Position numbers and translations under genes: made by a program
In this document: one piece after another, positions 34,307-43,401 of the stretch
How the letters are laid out: the number at the start of each line of letters is the position of its first letter
How positions within the stretch are numbered: the stretch's first letter is position 1
The notes under the pieces: model-generated
What the model was told of the DNA's origin: nothing
Seen by the model: the letters and a program-made list of their open reading frames with translations, nothing else
Database searches by the model: none
NCBI GenBank assembly: GCA_964498525.1
Contig: CAZCGU010000004.1
Location: 1-64,000, forward strand
From: DTU098 sp964498525
GTDB taxonomy: Bacteria; Bacillota; Desulfotomaculia; Desulfotomaculales; Pelotomaculaceae
DNA length: 64,000 bases
Direction of reading: 5' to 3'

Positions 34307-35053
34307 ATGAAAGTTTATTATTTTAATATCTCTAAAATAATCAAGTTTATCCTCACCGTTTCGCTGTTGGGATTAACAGCGTTACTTATGACCGTCGTAT
34401 TGTTGGAGCCCGCGGGAAAACCGGAAGACGCCGTACCCGGGGTCATCTGCAGGATTAAAACCACTGAAAAAACCGCGGCCCTGACTTTTAATATCGATTG
34501 GGGCAACAGGGTCCCCGGTCCGGTTCTGGATACCCTGAAAAGGGAAAACGTGCGGGCCACCTTTTTCATCAACGGCGCCTGGGCCAGGAATCACCCGGAG
34601 CTGGCCCGGCGGATTGCCGGGGAAGGACATGAAATAGGGAACAGCGGGGAAGGCCTGTCCGGACCCCGGACCAAAGGGGACACCCCATTTAAGGATTCAC
34701 TGGCCAAAAGCCGGGATGACATCCGGGAGGTAACAGGTATTTCTCCCGCACTGTTTAGAATAACCGGGGGGGCCTGGGACGCCGGACGCCAGGCCGCAGC
34801 GGCAGAACCGGACTGCGTGGTTATCCAATGGAGCCTGGATTCCCTGGATATCCAGACACCGGGGCCGGATAAGATCCTTGAGACCATTATTAAAGGCGTC
34901 CAACCCGGCTCAATCATACTATTAAATGCCAGCGATACAGCCTCCCAAACTCCCGAAGCGCTTCCGGCAGTCATCAGGGCACTGCGCGGAGAAGGTTACC
35001 AATTGGTTACGATTTCCTCCCTGCTAAAACTTGGCCCCGGCCTGGCCGATTAA
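34307..35053 (+). CDS. PdaB-like polysaccharide deacetylase with degenerate metal site
   Basis: The NodB-fold protein resembles PdaB, needed for spore stability in Bacillus. Seen: one N-terminal membrane anchor, ALTFNIDWGNRVPGPVLDTL, VRATFFINGAWARNHPEL, GEGHEIGNSGEG, and a short C-terminal half with VIQWSLDSLDIQTPGP. Two features are odd. The first motif has Asn where active enzymes usually have Asp (TFD). After HEIGN the second metal-binding His of the usual H-x3-4-H pair is missing. Catalysis is therefore doubtful. I chose the ATG at 34307 after GGGGTG; an upstream frame start at 34277 is less likely. About 248 residues. Confidence 0.8.
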   Translation: MKVYYFNISKIIKFILTVSLLGLTALLMTVVLLEPAGKPEDAVPGVICRIKTTEKTAALTFNIDWGNRVPGPVLDTLKRENVRATFFINGAWARNHPELARRIAGEGHEIGNSGEGLSGPRTKGDTPFKDSLAKSRDDIREVTGISPALFRITGGAWDAGRQAAAAEPDCVVIQWSLDSLDIQTPGPDKILETIIKGVQPGSIILLNASDTASQTPEALPAVIRALRGEGYQLVTISSLLKLGPGLAD

Positions 35054-35057
35054 GTTA

Positions 35058-35092
35058 AAAACCGCATTTCAAAAAATGCGGTTTTTTTGCCC
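35058..35092. terminator. Bidirectional terminator between convergent genes
   Basis: AACCGCATTT and AAATGCGGTT pair around CAAA. TTTTTTT follows on the plus strand, and GGTTTTTAAC on the minus strand, so it can serve both the deacetylase-like gene and the YhcN-type gene. Confidence 0.85.
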
Positions 35093-35104
35093 GGAGCTAT
35101 TGTT

Positions 35105-35608
35105 TTACCTGGCTGTCGGGGATATCCTTTTAACAATTTCCGCCAGTTCTTGATCAAAAGCAGAAACGGGCTCCCCTTCGGCAATACCCTTTGCAATCTG
35201 GCGCAATCGCGTGACAGTGTCGGGGTCACTGCTGACGTGTACAGCTGTGAGTCTGGGTTCAGCCGCCTTCACTTCATTACTGACTTCCCGTTTAATTCGT
35301 TCAGTTTCTTTCTCCTCCAGGCCGGCCTTCTGGTCAACTCCCACGAAGGCCGTGGTGCCCGCTATAACTACGGTAGCGCCGTTCACCCCGGACACCCGGC
35401 CTGCCGCATTGGCCAGTTCCGTGGCCATCCTGTCAACCTCTTTGGAGTCAGTGGGCATTGGCTCCCGGGAAAGTTCCGAAGGCGCCGGCACCTGTGTTTC
35501 CGGCGTGTTTTCAGGTACGGGTTTGCGAAGCGCGTTGCAGCCGGTAACCGTTAATAAACCGATAAGCAGGACAATGGCCAGAACAGCCGGTTTTTCAATC
35601 CTTTTCAA
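35105..35608 (-). CDS. YhcN/YlaJ-family sporulation lipoprotein
   Basis: Small exported lipoprotein of about 167 residues. Seen: a hydrophobic signal with lipobox LTVTGC, a Pro-rich linker (PENTPETQVPAPSE), then the YhcN/YlaJ domain (ATELANAAGRVSGVNGATVVIAG, then AFVGVDQKAG). Relatives are found in spore membranes or germination. I favour the TTG at 35608, seven bases after AAAGGAGG; the ATG at 35626 precedes that SD. It is monocistronic and convergent with the deacetylase-like gene. Confidence 0.85.
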   Translation of the reverse strand: MKRIEKPAVLAIVLLIGLLTVTGCNALRKPVPENTPETQVPAPSELSREPMPTDSKEVDRMATELANAAGRVSGVNGATVVIAGTTAFVGVDQKAGLEEKETERIKREVSNEVKAAEPRLTAVHVSSDPDTVTRLRQIAKGIAEGEPVSAFDQELAEIVKRISPTAR

Positions 35609-35689
35609 AAACAACCCTCCTTTCATCTACTGCTATTATCTCTAATGTTTTCGAAGTTATTCCCGCTTTTTCCCGGCGCAGATCGCATA

Positions 35690-35714
35690 AAGCCCGCACT
35701 GGGGCGGGCTTTAG
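35690..35714 (-). terminator. Probable dedA terminator
   Basis: AAAGCCCGC and GCGGGCTTT pair on either strand around a six-base loop; the T-run is short. The element lies after the dedA stop. Confidence 0.5.
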
Positions 35715-35803
35715 CTATTCGGATCAATAAAGGTGCTTCATCTTTTTTTATATTTTTGGGAATTCGGGGGGCATTTCCCTTCTCCCCCAACTGCCGTATG
35801 CTT

Positions 35804-36412
35804 TTAAAAAATCTTTTTGCGGTTGCGCCAGAGGTAGAGCAAAATAGCGGCAATACCCAGGATCACCACCAGATCCAATCTGTGGAACCAGGGCTTGATA
35901 GCCTCCCAGTTCTGCCCCAACTTGAGCCCCACATAAGTAAGCAGCAGGCTCCAGGGCAGCGAACCGAGAAAGGTGTAAACCAGAAATTTTTTAAAATTCA
36001 TACCGGAAATACCGGCAGGCAGGGAAATAAAGGTGCGCACGATGGGCATCAGCCTGGTAAAAAAAACAGTGGCCTCGCCGTAGCGCTCAAACCACCGGTC
36101 AGCCAGCTCAAGGTGTTTCCGGGAAAAACCGAAGTAACGCCCGTACCTGACCAGTAAGGGACGTCCGCCCCAGAGACCCAGGTAATAGGAAAGGGCGGAG
36201 CCGGCGGTGCCGCCTGCAGTCCCCGCCAAAACCACCCGGTAAAATTCCAGCTGCCCCGTGGAAACAAGATAGCCCCCGAAAGGCAGGATAATTTCGCTGG
36301 GCAGGGGAATGTTGGCGCTCTCAATAGCCATGCCGATACCGACACCCCAGTAGCCCATCGCGGCTATGGCATTTGTTATTGCCCTTAATACCGCTTCAAT
36401 CAGTTCAGCCAA
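35804..36412 (-). CDS. DedA-family membrane protein
   Basis: Polytopic membrane protein of the DedA/SNARE-associated family, now linked to undecaprenyl-phosphate or phospholipid flipping. Seen: GIGMAIESANIPLPSEIILPFGGYLVS near residue 25, a family hallmark, GGTAGSALSYYLGLWGGR, then RLMPIVRTFISLPAGISGM near 130, and a final transmembrane helix. At 202 residues it is standard. The TTG follows GGAGGGTTTAG. Monocistronic. Confidence 0.92.
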   Translation of the reverse strand: MAELIEAVLRAITNAIAAMGYWGVGIGMAIESANIPLPSEIILPFGGYLVSTGQLEFYRVVLAGTAGGTAGSALSYYLGLWGGRPLLVRYGRYFGFSRKHLELADRWFERYGEATVFFTRLMPIVRTFISLPAGISGMNFKKFLVYTFLGSLPWSLLLTYVGLKLGQNWEAIKPWFHRLDLVVILGIAAILLYLWRNRKKIF

Positions 36413-36485
36413 CTAAACCCTCCATGGAAACAAGGATTCCCGGTTAAAACAACCTGCCCGGGCAGGCAGGGCATTATTGGACGCG

Positions 36486-38015
36486 TCAGATTTCCCTCTT
36501 TAATAAAGGACAGTTTTCCTGAAGGCCACCCCGGGGTTTTTTGGTGGAGTAGCGCCTGTCGTAGGCTACCAGTTGAAGGGCCTGGCAAAGCAGCCTGAAC
36601 CGGGCGGAAATGGTGGAAGGAGACACCCCGTAACGGCCTGCCAGTTCCTGCTGTTTGAGCCCTTTCCCCATTTCCAGGCGGGTAAAGGCGTAAATCACCG
36701 CTGCAGTCCACACCGCCGACTTGCGTATGGCGGGATGCTCCTGGGAGCAGTAATCATACCAGAGTTTCAGCGCACCTTTCTGCTGCTTCAGAGTGTATCC
36801 CAGCGCTACGAGCCCGTCCGCAACTCCACCTGCCACAATGGCGTAACCGGGCGCAGGCCACACATATCCCTCCCGCTCCCAGCCCGGGCCCTCCAGGGGG
36901 ATCTCCGGAAAATCAAAGCCGGACTCCCCGGCCCCAATTCCGTTTGGTTCCCCTTTCGGGTCATGACTCGAAGCAACCAGATCATAAAGTTCAGCCAGTA
37001 TTTTTTTCCCTTCCTGCATTTCCGGGAGCGTGTTGGAGTTCAACACCATAAAGCGCGGAGTTAGAATAAGGAGTCCAATAACCGGACGCAGGTCACAGGT
37101 TCTAAAACCGTACGGCTTGCCCAGCAGGGCTGCCGTAGCCTGGCGGAATACACCCGAGGCGTCCTCCAGAATCCGGATTACCCGGAAGGATTCCAGGCGT
37201 TTTAAATCTTCCAGGACGCTCTGCCAATCATCAACTGCCAGAATGGTGCTGCGCTCCTCTTTCTCCCGGGCCGTACAACTGGTGCAGGCGCCGGAAAAAC
37301 CGAGTTCCATGACAAAGGCGTTAACCACATGCGCCCTTTCCCTGAAATAGCTTCCCCAGCTGCGGAGTTTTGCGTTTTTTCGCAAGTAGTACGAACAACG
37401 GTCGTCGTTCAGGCGATCCAGCAGCCTTTCGGTGCATTCACCGGGCAGGGCCAGGCCGCTGGTGGAGAATTCATATTCTTCGCCCACCTTGAGGACCCTC
37501 ATAAAGAGAACACTACCCACATCAATTTCAGTTGCCGCGTTAAGATCATGCACCTGGATTTCCCTGTGGCCCAATAGATCCTTAATTAAAATCCCTTCGC
37601 CGGGTACAACTCCCGTAACTTTGTAGAGGGAAATACGGGCCTTGCTCCATTCCCTGGCCAGGGTTAATTCGTAGCTGTCCAGACTTTTACAGTTTTCCTC
37701 TTTGAATGTTTCTATGATTGTCTTCCCGCTGCATAGCCTGTAATCAAAAATGAACCACTCAAAACAGCGTTCCATGGTAAAATTATCCTCGCCGTCGCCC
37801 ATCTGCTGGTCCTGACAGCCCAGGTAGAGATCCTGAGCCTGGGCGGCATCCCAGGCAAAGGAAGGCCGGTCAGCGTACAGGCCCAGGTTGCGGCGCAGGG
37901 TTTGGCTGGCTCTCCTCCACCTGGCCTGTTCCAGGCAATGGACCACTTTTCGGTTCCGGCAGCAGGTTTCAAAGGGCTTACCGCTGCCGCATGGACATAA
38001 TTTCACAGTTCGGGG
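36486..38015 (-). CDS. SEC-C motif protein with C-terminal helix-turn-helix
   Basis: Cytoplasmic protein of about 509 residues that starts with a SEC-C zinc-binding motif (CPCGSGKPFETCC, residues 7-19) and ends in a helix-turn-helix-like segment (QQELAGRYGVSPSTISARFR). The long middle is not recognised. It contains a Cys-containing segment (SGACTSCTA). The pairing suggests a nucleic-acid-binding or regulatory protein, but no function can be assigned. The ATG at 38015 has GGGAGG nine bases upstream; the open frame to 38063 adds unrelated residues. Confidence 0.7.
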   Translation of the reverse strand, partial: PRTVKLCPCGSGKPFETCCRNRKVVHCLEQARWRRASQTLRRNLGLYADRPSFAWDAAQAQDLYLGCQDQQMGDGEDNFTMERCFEWFIFDYRLCSGKTIIETFKEENCKSLDSYELTLAREWSKARISLYKVTGVVPGEGILIKDLLGHREIQVHDLNAATEIDVGSVLFMRVLKVGEEYEFSTSGLALPGECTERLLDRLNDDRCSYYLRKNAKLRSWGSYFRERAHVVNAFVMELGFSGACTSCTAREKEERSTILAVDDWQSVLEDLKRLESFRVIRILEDASGVFRQATAALLGKPYGFRTCDLRPVIGLLILTPRFMVLNSNTLPEMQEGKKILAELYDLVASSHDPKGEPNGIGAGESGFDFPEIPLEGPGWEREGYVWPAPGYAIVAGGVADGLVALGYTLKQQKGALKLWYDYCSQEHPAIRKSAVWTAAVIYAFTRLEMGKGLKQQELAGRYGVSPSTISARFRLLCQALQLVAYDRRYSTKKPRGGLQENCPLLKREI

Positions 38016-38096
38016 CATCTGAAATATCCTCCCATATATAGCTATGTCGCCAGGGCTTTTCATTTGACTTAAAACTCAGGATTATTTATATCATAA

Positions 38097-39599
38097 TCAA
38101 AATGATTTCTCAATGCTAACATAATTACCGTCAATTTTCAAAATAAAGCCAAAAATTTCGGCGCCGGATGAAGGAAGGTAAGCTGCCCCGTTTTCTTCCA
38201 GCAGCTGTACTGTTTCCGGCCTGCTGCGCCCGTTGCAGACAACGCGCCCGTCGTCGGGATAAAAGACCACGTCCAGATTGGGGCCGCCAGCCTTGATGCT
38301 TCCGTCGCGGTACTGCCAATCCACACGCCAGCCGCAGGCCTCCAGCACAAAACGCAGAGGCAGGTAAATTTCGCCCTGCCGCTGGATGGCCGGGTGCAAT
38401 AGCGCAACAGAATACCCGTTAACAAGAGCCTCCGGCTGGTCCAGTTCCAGGCTCAGGGAAACCTTTTCCGGCTGCTCCAAATAGCGCTGGGCCGCTGCGA
38501 CAGGCAAACCCGGGGTGAGCACCTGGACGTCGGGGGTCAGTCCCCGGCCATCGATAACCCTGTCCTTCGGTGTATGATACCTGGCCTGGGTAATTTTCAA
38601 ACCGCCGCCGGATTTCAGGGGAATCACCCCCTGAACAGTACCCTTGCCAAAGGTCTGCCCGCCCATCAGGACGGCAGCGCCATGATCCTGGAGGGCTCCT
38701 GCCAGTATTTCCGCAGCGCTGGCGCTGTATTCATCCACCAGCGCCACTACCTTCCTGCCCTTGAACAGAGGGGTTTCCTCCGTCCTGTACTCTGTCCGCT
38801 CGCCGTTCCTGTCAACGGTACTGACAACCAGCCCGCCCGGCTCGATAAAGTTTCCGGCCACCTGCACCGCCGCCTGGAGGTACCCGCCCGGGTTATTTCT
38901 AAGGTCCAGGATTAGTTGCACAGCGCCCTCCTGAACCAATTGGGTTAAAGCGTTTCTAAACTCTCCGGCTGTCCCGGCGCCAAAATTAAAAACACCGAGA
39001 TAGCCTGTTCCACCTTCAAGCATCTCCTGGTATACGGTGGGGGTATTAATACTGCTCCGGACCAGATCGAAAACCAATTCTCCCCGGCCTTCCCTCCGGA
39101 TGGTCAGTTTAACGGTTGTGCCCTCCGGGCCGCGCACCCTTTGTACAACCATGTCCAGGGGTTCGTTGTACACGTCCGCCCCATCCACCTTAATCAGCAA
39201 ATCCCCCGGTTCGATTCCGGCTATTTTGGCCGGGGTATTATCCATGGCCTGCAAAATCCTGGGGTAGCCTTCACCGGGCAGGATTTCGATACCTACACCC
39301 ACATAGGTACTGTCCAGCTGGTGTGTATATTCTTCAAATACCTCCGGGGGCAGGTATTCCGTGAAAGGATCATCCAGGGTATCAATGAGCCCCTCAATAG
39401 CCCCCCGGTACAACATGTCGCTGCCGGGGCTGCTGATATGAATGTTCTCGATATAATTAAACACCTCGGCAAAGTTGTCCTGTCCGATCTCCGCGCTTGC
39501 GGCGGAAAGCGGCGATTTGGCATTCCAGAAAACAAACGTATACACCAGGGCCAGTGCTATAACCAGTATTTTGCGCAGCCCGATCACCCCAGTCTTCAA
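38097..39599 (-). CDS. S41 carboxy-terminal processing peptidase with PDZ and stalk-like domain
   Basis: Membrane-anchored or secreted serine protease (CtpA/CtpB type). Seen: one N-terminal hydrophobic segment, a PDZ domain (YVGVGIEILPGEGYPRILQA and IEPGDLLIKVDG), the S41 catalytic core with Ser in VDEYSASAAEILAGAL and Lys in GQTFGKGTVQGV, and a C-terminal copper-amine-oxidase-N-like stalk segment (GEIYLPLRFVLEACGWRVDW). In spore formers CtpB relatives act in mother-cell signalling; this one cannot be placed. The start is uncertain. The TTG at 39599 sits after GGGGAGG at long spacing, and a GTG further in is possible. Confidence 0.85.
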   Translation of the reverse strand: MKTGVIGLRKILVIALALVYTFVFWNAKSPLSAASAEIGQDNFAEVFNYIENIHISSPGSDMLYRGAIEGLIDTLDDPFTEYLPPEVFEEYTHQLDSTYVGVGIEILPGEGYPRILQAMDNTPAKIAGIEPGDLLIKVDGADVYNEPLDMVVQRVRGPEGTTVKLTIRREGRGELVFDLVRSSINTPTVYQEMLEGGTGYLGVFNFGAGTAGEFRNALTQLVQEGAVQLILDLRNNPGGYLQAAVQVAGNFIEPGGLVVSTVDRNGERTEYRTEETPLFKGRKVVALVDEYSASAAEILAGALQDHGAAVLMGGQTFGKGTVQGVIPLKSGGGLKITQARYHTPKDRVIDGRGLTPDVQVLTPGLPVAAAQRYLEQPEKVSLSLELDQPEALVNGYSVALLHPAIQRQGEIYLPLRFVLEACGWRVDWQYRDGSIKAGGPNLDVVFYPDDGRVVCNGRSRPETVQLLEENGAAYLPSSGAEIFGFILKIDGNYVSIEKSF

Positions 39600-39750
39600 G
39601 TATTTTTTATGTACTTCGCCTCCCCTAAAAAAAATTCCTGCATTTTTTTCCCGGGGGGCTTTCTTGTTTTCCGGTGAAGGTATTTTTGTTAATGTGGTGA
39701 AATAATAGAAAAGAATAACCCGGGAACCCCCCAGGAAAGGTGCAAATAAG

Positions 39751-42465
39751 ATGCCCCAGGAAATCATGATTATTATTGACGGAAACAGCCTGGTTCACCG
39801 GGCTTTTCATGCCATCCCGCCCCTGTCCACCAGCCAGGGTCTGGTTACCAATGCCGTTTACGGCTTTACCAATATGCTCCTGAAAATTATTGCCCAGGAA
39901 CAACCGGCCCGGATTACAGTTGCCTTCGACAAGAGCCGGGTCACCTTCCGCCACAATCAGTACCAGGACTACAAGGCCACCCGCAGCCCCACGCCGGAGG
40001 ACCTGCGGCCACAGTTTCCCATCCTGAAGGACGTTTTGAGCGCCCTCAGGATCCAAACTTATGAAGTGGATGGTTATGAGGCCGACGACATCATCGGCGC
40101 CCTTTCCGCCAAAGCGGAACTGGCGGGCATTCCCAGTATAATCATAACCGGCGACCGTGACGCCCTTCAGCTGGTTTCCCCGCTGACCAGGGTCCGGCTA
40201 ACCAAAAAGGGGATTAGCGAGCTGGATGAGTACGACGAGGGGAAGGTTTGGGACAGATACGGGATTACCCCCCGCCAGTATACGGACTTTAAGGGTATGA
40301 CCGGGGATCCTTCCGACAATATCAAGGGTATACCCGGCATCGGGGAAAAAACTGCGGCACGGCTGCTGAGGGAATACGGAAGTCTGGAAAAGATCCTGGC
40401 CGCTGCCGATGAATTAACCGGACGTACCGGCGAGCAGGTAAAAAATAACCGGGAGCAGGCCGAGCTGTCCAAACAGCTCGTAACCATCCAGCGCGAGATC
40501 CCGCTGGAAATCGACCTGGCCTGCTGCGTCTGGGAGGGGCCCGACTACAAAGAGCTCCTGGAAATCTTTAAAAAACTTGAATTTAAGACCCTGATTAAAT
40601 CTATTTACCAGGACAACCGGGGCAGCGGGGTGGAGGGCAAGGGGCAGGACGGGCGGGGCCGGGAGAGGAAAACAGCCAGGAAAACGGCTGCCAGGGCGCT
40701 GGCCGGACCGGATCTGGAACCCTATACCGTCGACTTCCAGCGCCTGGATACCCCGGCCAGGTTGAAACAGTTCCTCCGGGCCGTCCGGAAATCCGGTTTC
40801 GTTTCCCTTGCCGCCGTTACGGACACCGCCCTGGAAGGAAACCTTGCCGCCGGTTTTGCCCTGGAAGGATCCAGGGCCTATTATCTGGAATCCGGCTTCC
40901 TGCAATTGCCGGACGGCAACGATGACTTCCGGAACAAGGCGCATGAGACGCTAAAAGCAATCTGCGAGGATCCCTCAATTAAAAAATACTGCCACAATGG
41001 TAAGGAACTGATCTGGCTTTGCCACCTGCTTGGTTTGAAGTTTAAACCCGTTGCCTTTGACACCATGATTGCTTCTTACCTGCTGAATCCGGCCGCACCC
41101 AACCAGGCCCTGGAAGATGTTACCCTGGAGCACCTGAACGAGATGCTGCCCAAGGGCCAGGGCGAGCTTCCCGCCAAAGCCTCCTGCATTCTGCAGCTGG
41201 CCCGCCTTTTGGGTGAAAAGCTGAAAATCCAGGAGCAGGACCGGCTTTATTACGACATTGAGATACCTCTGGTCCAGATCCTGGCGGAAATGGAAATAGA
41301 GGGGGTGGCCGTGGATAAGCTTCAACTGGAAGCTATGTCAGAGGAACTGGGCCTCCTCCTAACCGGACTGGAAAAAGAAATTTACAACCTGGCCGGCCGG
41401 GAGTTCAACATTAACTCACCCAAGCAGCTGGGAAAGGTGTTGTTCGAAGATTTAAACCTTCCCGTGCTGAAAAAAACTAAAACCGGCTACTCCACCGATG
41501 CCGGGGTGCTGGAAGAACTGGAAGCTTCCCACGAGGTGGTGGCCAAAATTCTGGAGTACCGGCAGTTGATGAAGCTTAAATCAACCTATACCGACGGACT
41601 CAAGGACCTGGTCAACCCGGCGACGGGGCGGCTCCACACCACTTTCCACCAGACGGTTACCGCCACCGGCAGGTTGTCCAGCTCCGAGCCCAACCTGCAG
41701 AACATCCCCATCCGTCTGGAGCTAGGCCGCCTGATCCGCAAGTTTTTTACCCCTTCCAGGGATGACAACCTGCTGTTGACGGCAGACTACTCGCAAATTG
41801 AACTGCGTATTCTTGCCCATATCAGCGGTGACCCGGTTTTAATCAAAGCCTTCCGGGAGGGTGAGGATATTCATACCAGAACGGCTTCGGAGGTTTTTGG
41901 GGCGCCTTTGGAGGAGGTAACCCGGGAAATGCGGGACCGGGCCAAGGCGGTCAACTTTGGTATCGTTTACGGCCTGAGCGATTTCGGCCTGGCCAGGGAT
42001 ATCAAGGTGGGCCGGCAGACAGCCAGGCTTTATATCGAGAACTACTTTGCCCGTTATGCGGGGGTCAAGTCCTATATAGACCGTGTCATTCAGGAAGCCC
42101 GGGCCAATGGATACGTGACCACGCTTTTAAACAGGCGGCGCTACCTGCCGGATCTCTTTAGTCCCAACCGGGTTATGCGCAATGCGGCTGAACGAACCGC
42201 TATGAATACCCCCATTCAGGGCAGCGCGGCGGACATCATCAAGCTGGCCATGGTCAACATCTCAAGGGAGCTGGCCGAGCACGGCCTGAAGGCAAAAATG
42301 ATTCTACAAGTTCACGACGAGCTGATTTTTGATACACCGGCGATTGAAATCGAACAATTGAAAGAATTGGTCAAACGCTGCATGGAAAACGCATTGACGC
42401 TGGATGTACCCCTTGTTGTCGATCTCAAGTCAGGCAAAAACTGGTACGACGTAAAAAAGATTTAA
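39751..42465 (+). CDS. polA: DNA polymerase I
   Basis: Family A DNA polymerase of 904 residues for repair and Okazaki fragment maturation. Seen: an N-terminal 5'-nuclease domain (IIDGNSLVHRAFHA; EVDGYEADDIIGAL; GDPSDNIKGIPGIGEKTA), a middle region where the 3'-5' exonuclease acidic motif is lost (KSGFVSLAAVTDTALEG instead of an FDTET-like motif), and a polymerase domain with motif A (LTADYSQIELRILAH), motif B (RDRAKAVNFGIVYGLSDFG) and motif C (ILQVHDELIFD). Proofreading is therefore probably absent, as in several Gram-positive enzymes. ATG with GGAAAGGTG upstream. It starts the operon-like group polA-mutM. Confidence 0.97.
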   Translation: MPQEIMIIIDGNSLVHRAFHAIPPLSTSQGLVTNAVYGFTNMLLKIIAQEQPARITVAFDKSRVTFRHNQYQDYKATRSPTPEDLRPQFPILKDVLSALRIQTYEVDGYEADDIIGALSAKAELAGIPSIIITGDRDALQLVSPLTRVRLTKKGISELDEYDEGKVWDRYGITPRQYTDFKGMTGDPSDNIKGIPGIGEKTAARLLREYGSLEKILAAADELTGRTGEQVKNNREQAELSKQLVTIQREIPLEIDLACCVWEGPDYKELLEIFKKLEFKTLIKSIYQDNRGSGVEGKGQDGRGRERKTARKTAARALAGPDLEPYTVDFQRLDTPARLKQFLRAVRKSGFVSLAAVTDTALEGNLAAGFALEGSRAYYLESGFLQLPDGNDDFRNKAHETLKAICEDPSIKKYCHNGKELIWLCHLLGLKFKPVAFDTMIASYLLNPAAPNQALEDVTLEHLNEMLPKGQGELPAKASCILQLARLLGEKLKIQEQDRLYYDIEIPLVQILAEMEIEGVAVDKLQLEAMSEELGLLLTGLEKEIYNLAGREFNINSPKQLGKVLFEDLNLPVLKKTKTGYSTDAGVLEELEASHEVVAKILEYRQLMKLKSTYTDGLKDLVNPATGRLHTTFHQTVTATGRLSSSEPNLQNIPIRLELGRLIRKFFTPSRDDNLLLTADYSQIELRILAHISGDPVLIKAFREGEDIHTRTASEVFGAPLEEVTREMRDRAKAVNFGIVYGLSDFGLARDIKVGRQTARLYIENYFARYAGVKSYIDRVIQEARANGYVTTLLNRRRYLPDLFSPNRVMRNAAERTAMNTPIQGSAADIIKLAMVNISRELAEHGLKAKMILQVHDELIFDTPAIEIEQLKELVKRCMENALTLDVPLVVDLKSGKNWYDVKKI

Positions 42466-42478
42466 GGGGATGAAAGAT

Positions 42479-43309
42479 ATGCCGGAGCTTCCTGAAGTGG
42501 AGACCGTAAGACAAACGCTCCAGCCCAAGTTGACCGGATTAAAATTCCGCGGCGCCCAGGTTTACCTGCCCAAGATTATAAAGACCCCGGAACCCGAACA
42601 ATTTATCAAGGAGATTGAAGGTAAAAAAATTATCAAGCTCAGCCGTCGCGGTAAACACCTGATCCTGGGTTTAAGCGACCGTTACACCCTGGTGGTCCAC
42701 CTGCGGATGACCGGAAGCCTTGTTTACTGCGAAAACGATGATCCCCCGGCCAGGCACACCCACGTTATCTTCAATTTAAGCAATGGGGCCGAGCTCCGCT
42801 TTACAGATGTCCGTCAGTTCGGGCAGCTGTGGCTGGTGCCCAATACATCCCTGGATGGCCTCACCTGCCTTAAAAACCTGGGGGTTGAACCTCTGGAGCC
42901 CCAGTTTACCAGGGATTACTTAAAAAAAGAACTGCGCCGCCGCCACGCCCGGATCAAACCCTTGCTTTTAGACCAAACTTTTATAGCCGGCCTTGGTAAT
43001 ATTTACACCGACGAAGCCCTGCACCGGGCTAAAATCAACCCGGAACGTGTGGCCACAACTTTAACCCCCAGGGAAATAGCCTCCCTTTATCACGCCATCA
43101 GGGACGTCCTTCAGGAAGGAATTGAAAACAGGGGGACAACCATCAAAGATTATATTGATGGTGAAGGGCAATCGGGCAGCTACCAGGAACAACTGCGGGT
43201 TTATAGCCGGGAAGGCCAGCCCTGCGGCAACTGCGGCAAAATCATCGTTAAAAAAAAGGTGAGCGGGCGCAGCTCCTATTACTGTCCTGCCTGCCAGAAA
43301 GCCACGTAG
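42479..43309 (+). CDS. mutM: Formamidopyrimidine-DNA glycosylase
   Basis: Fpg/MutM removes 8-oxoguanine and other oxidised purines and nicks the site. The catalytic N-terminus MPELPEVET requires translation to begin at the ATG at 42479, so Pro2 becomes the nucleophile; an in-frame upstream ATG at 42470 would block it. Also seen: the lysine in LSRRGKHLIL, the helix-two-turn-helix region (LLDQTFIAGLGNIYTDEAL) and a C-terminal zinc finger CGNCGKIIVKKK followed by CPAC. 276 residues, standard. It lies 13 bases after polA, so it is probably co-transcribed. Confidence 0.96.
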   Translation: MPELPEVETVRQTLQPKLTGLKFRGAQVYLPKIIKTPEPEQFIKEIEGKKIIKLSRRGKHLILGLSDRYTLVVHLRMTGSLVYCENDDPPARHTHVIFNLSNGAELRFTDVRQFGQLWLVPNTSLDGLTCLKNLGVEPLEPQFTRDYLKKELRRRHARIKPLLLDQTFIAGLGNIYTDEALHRAKINPERVATTLTPREIASLYHAIRDVLQEGIENRGTTIKDYIDGEGQSGSYQEQLRVYSREGQPCGNCGKIIVKKKVSGRSSYYCPACQKAT

Positions 43310-43401
43310 CTATTTAAGCCATTGTTTGGCAGTAACATACACTTTACCGCCCCCATAGATTAAACAAAAAGCACCACTTAATCCATGGGAGGCAAAGAGC
43401 A

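Noticed and set aside
40690..41000. Defect in polA because the 3'-5' exonuclease motif is missing
   Set aside because: Loss of proofreading residues is common in DNA polymerase I of Gram-positive bacteria; the gene is otherwise intact.
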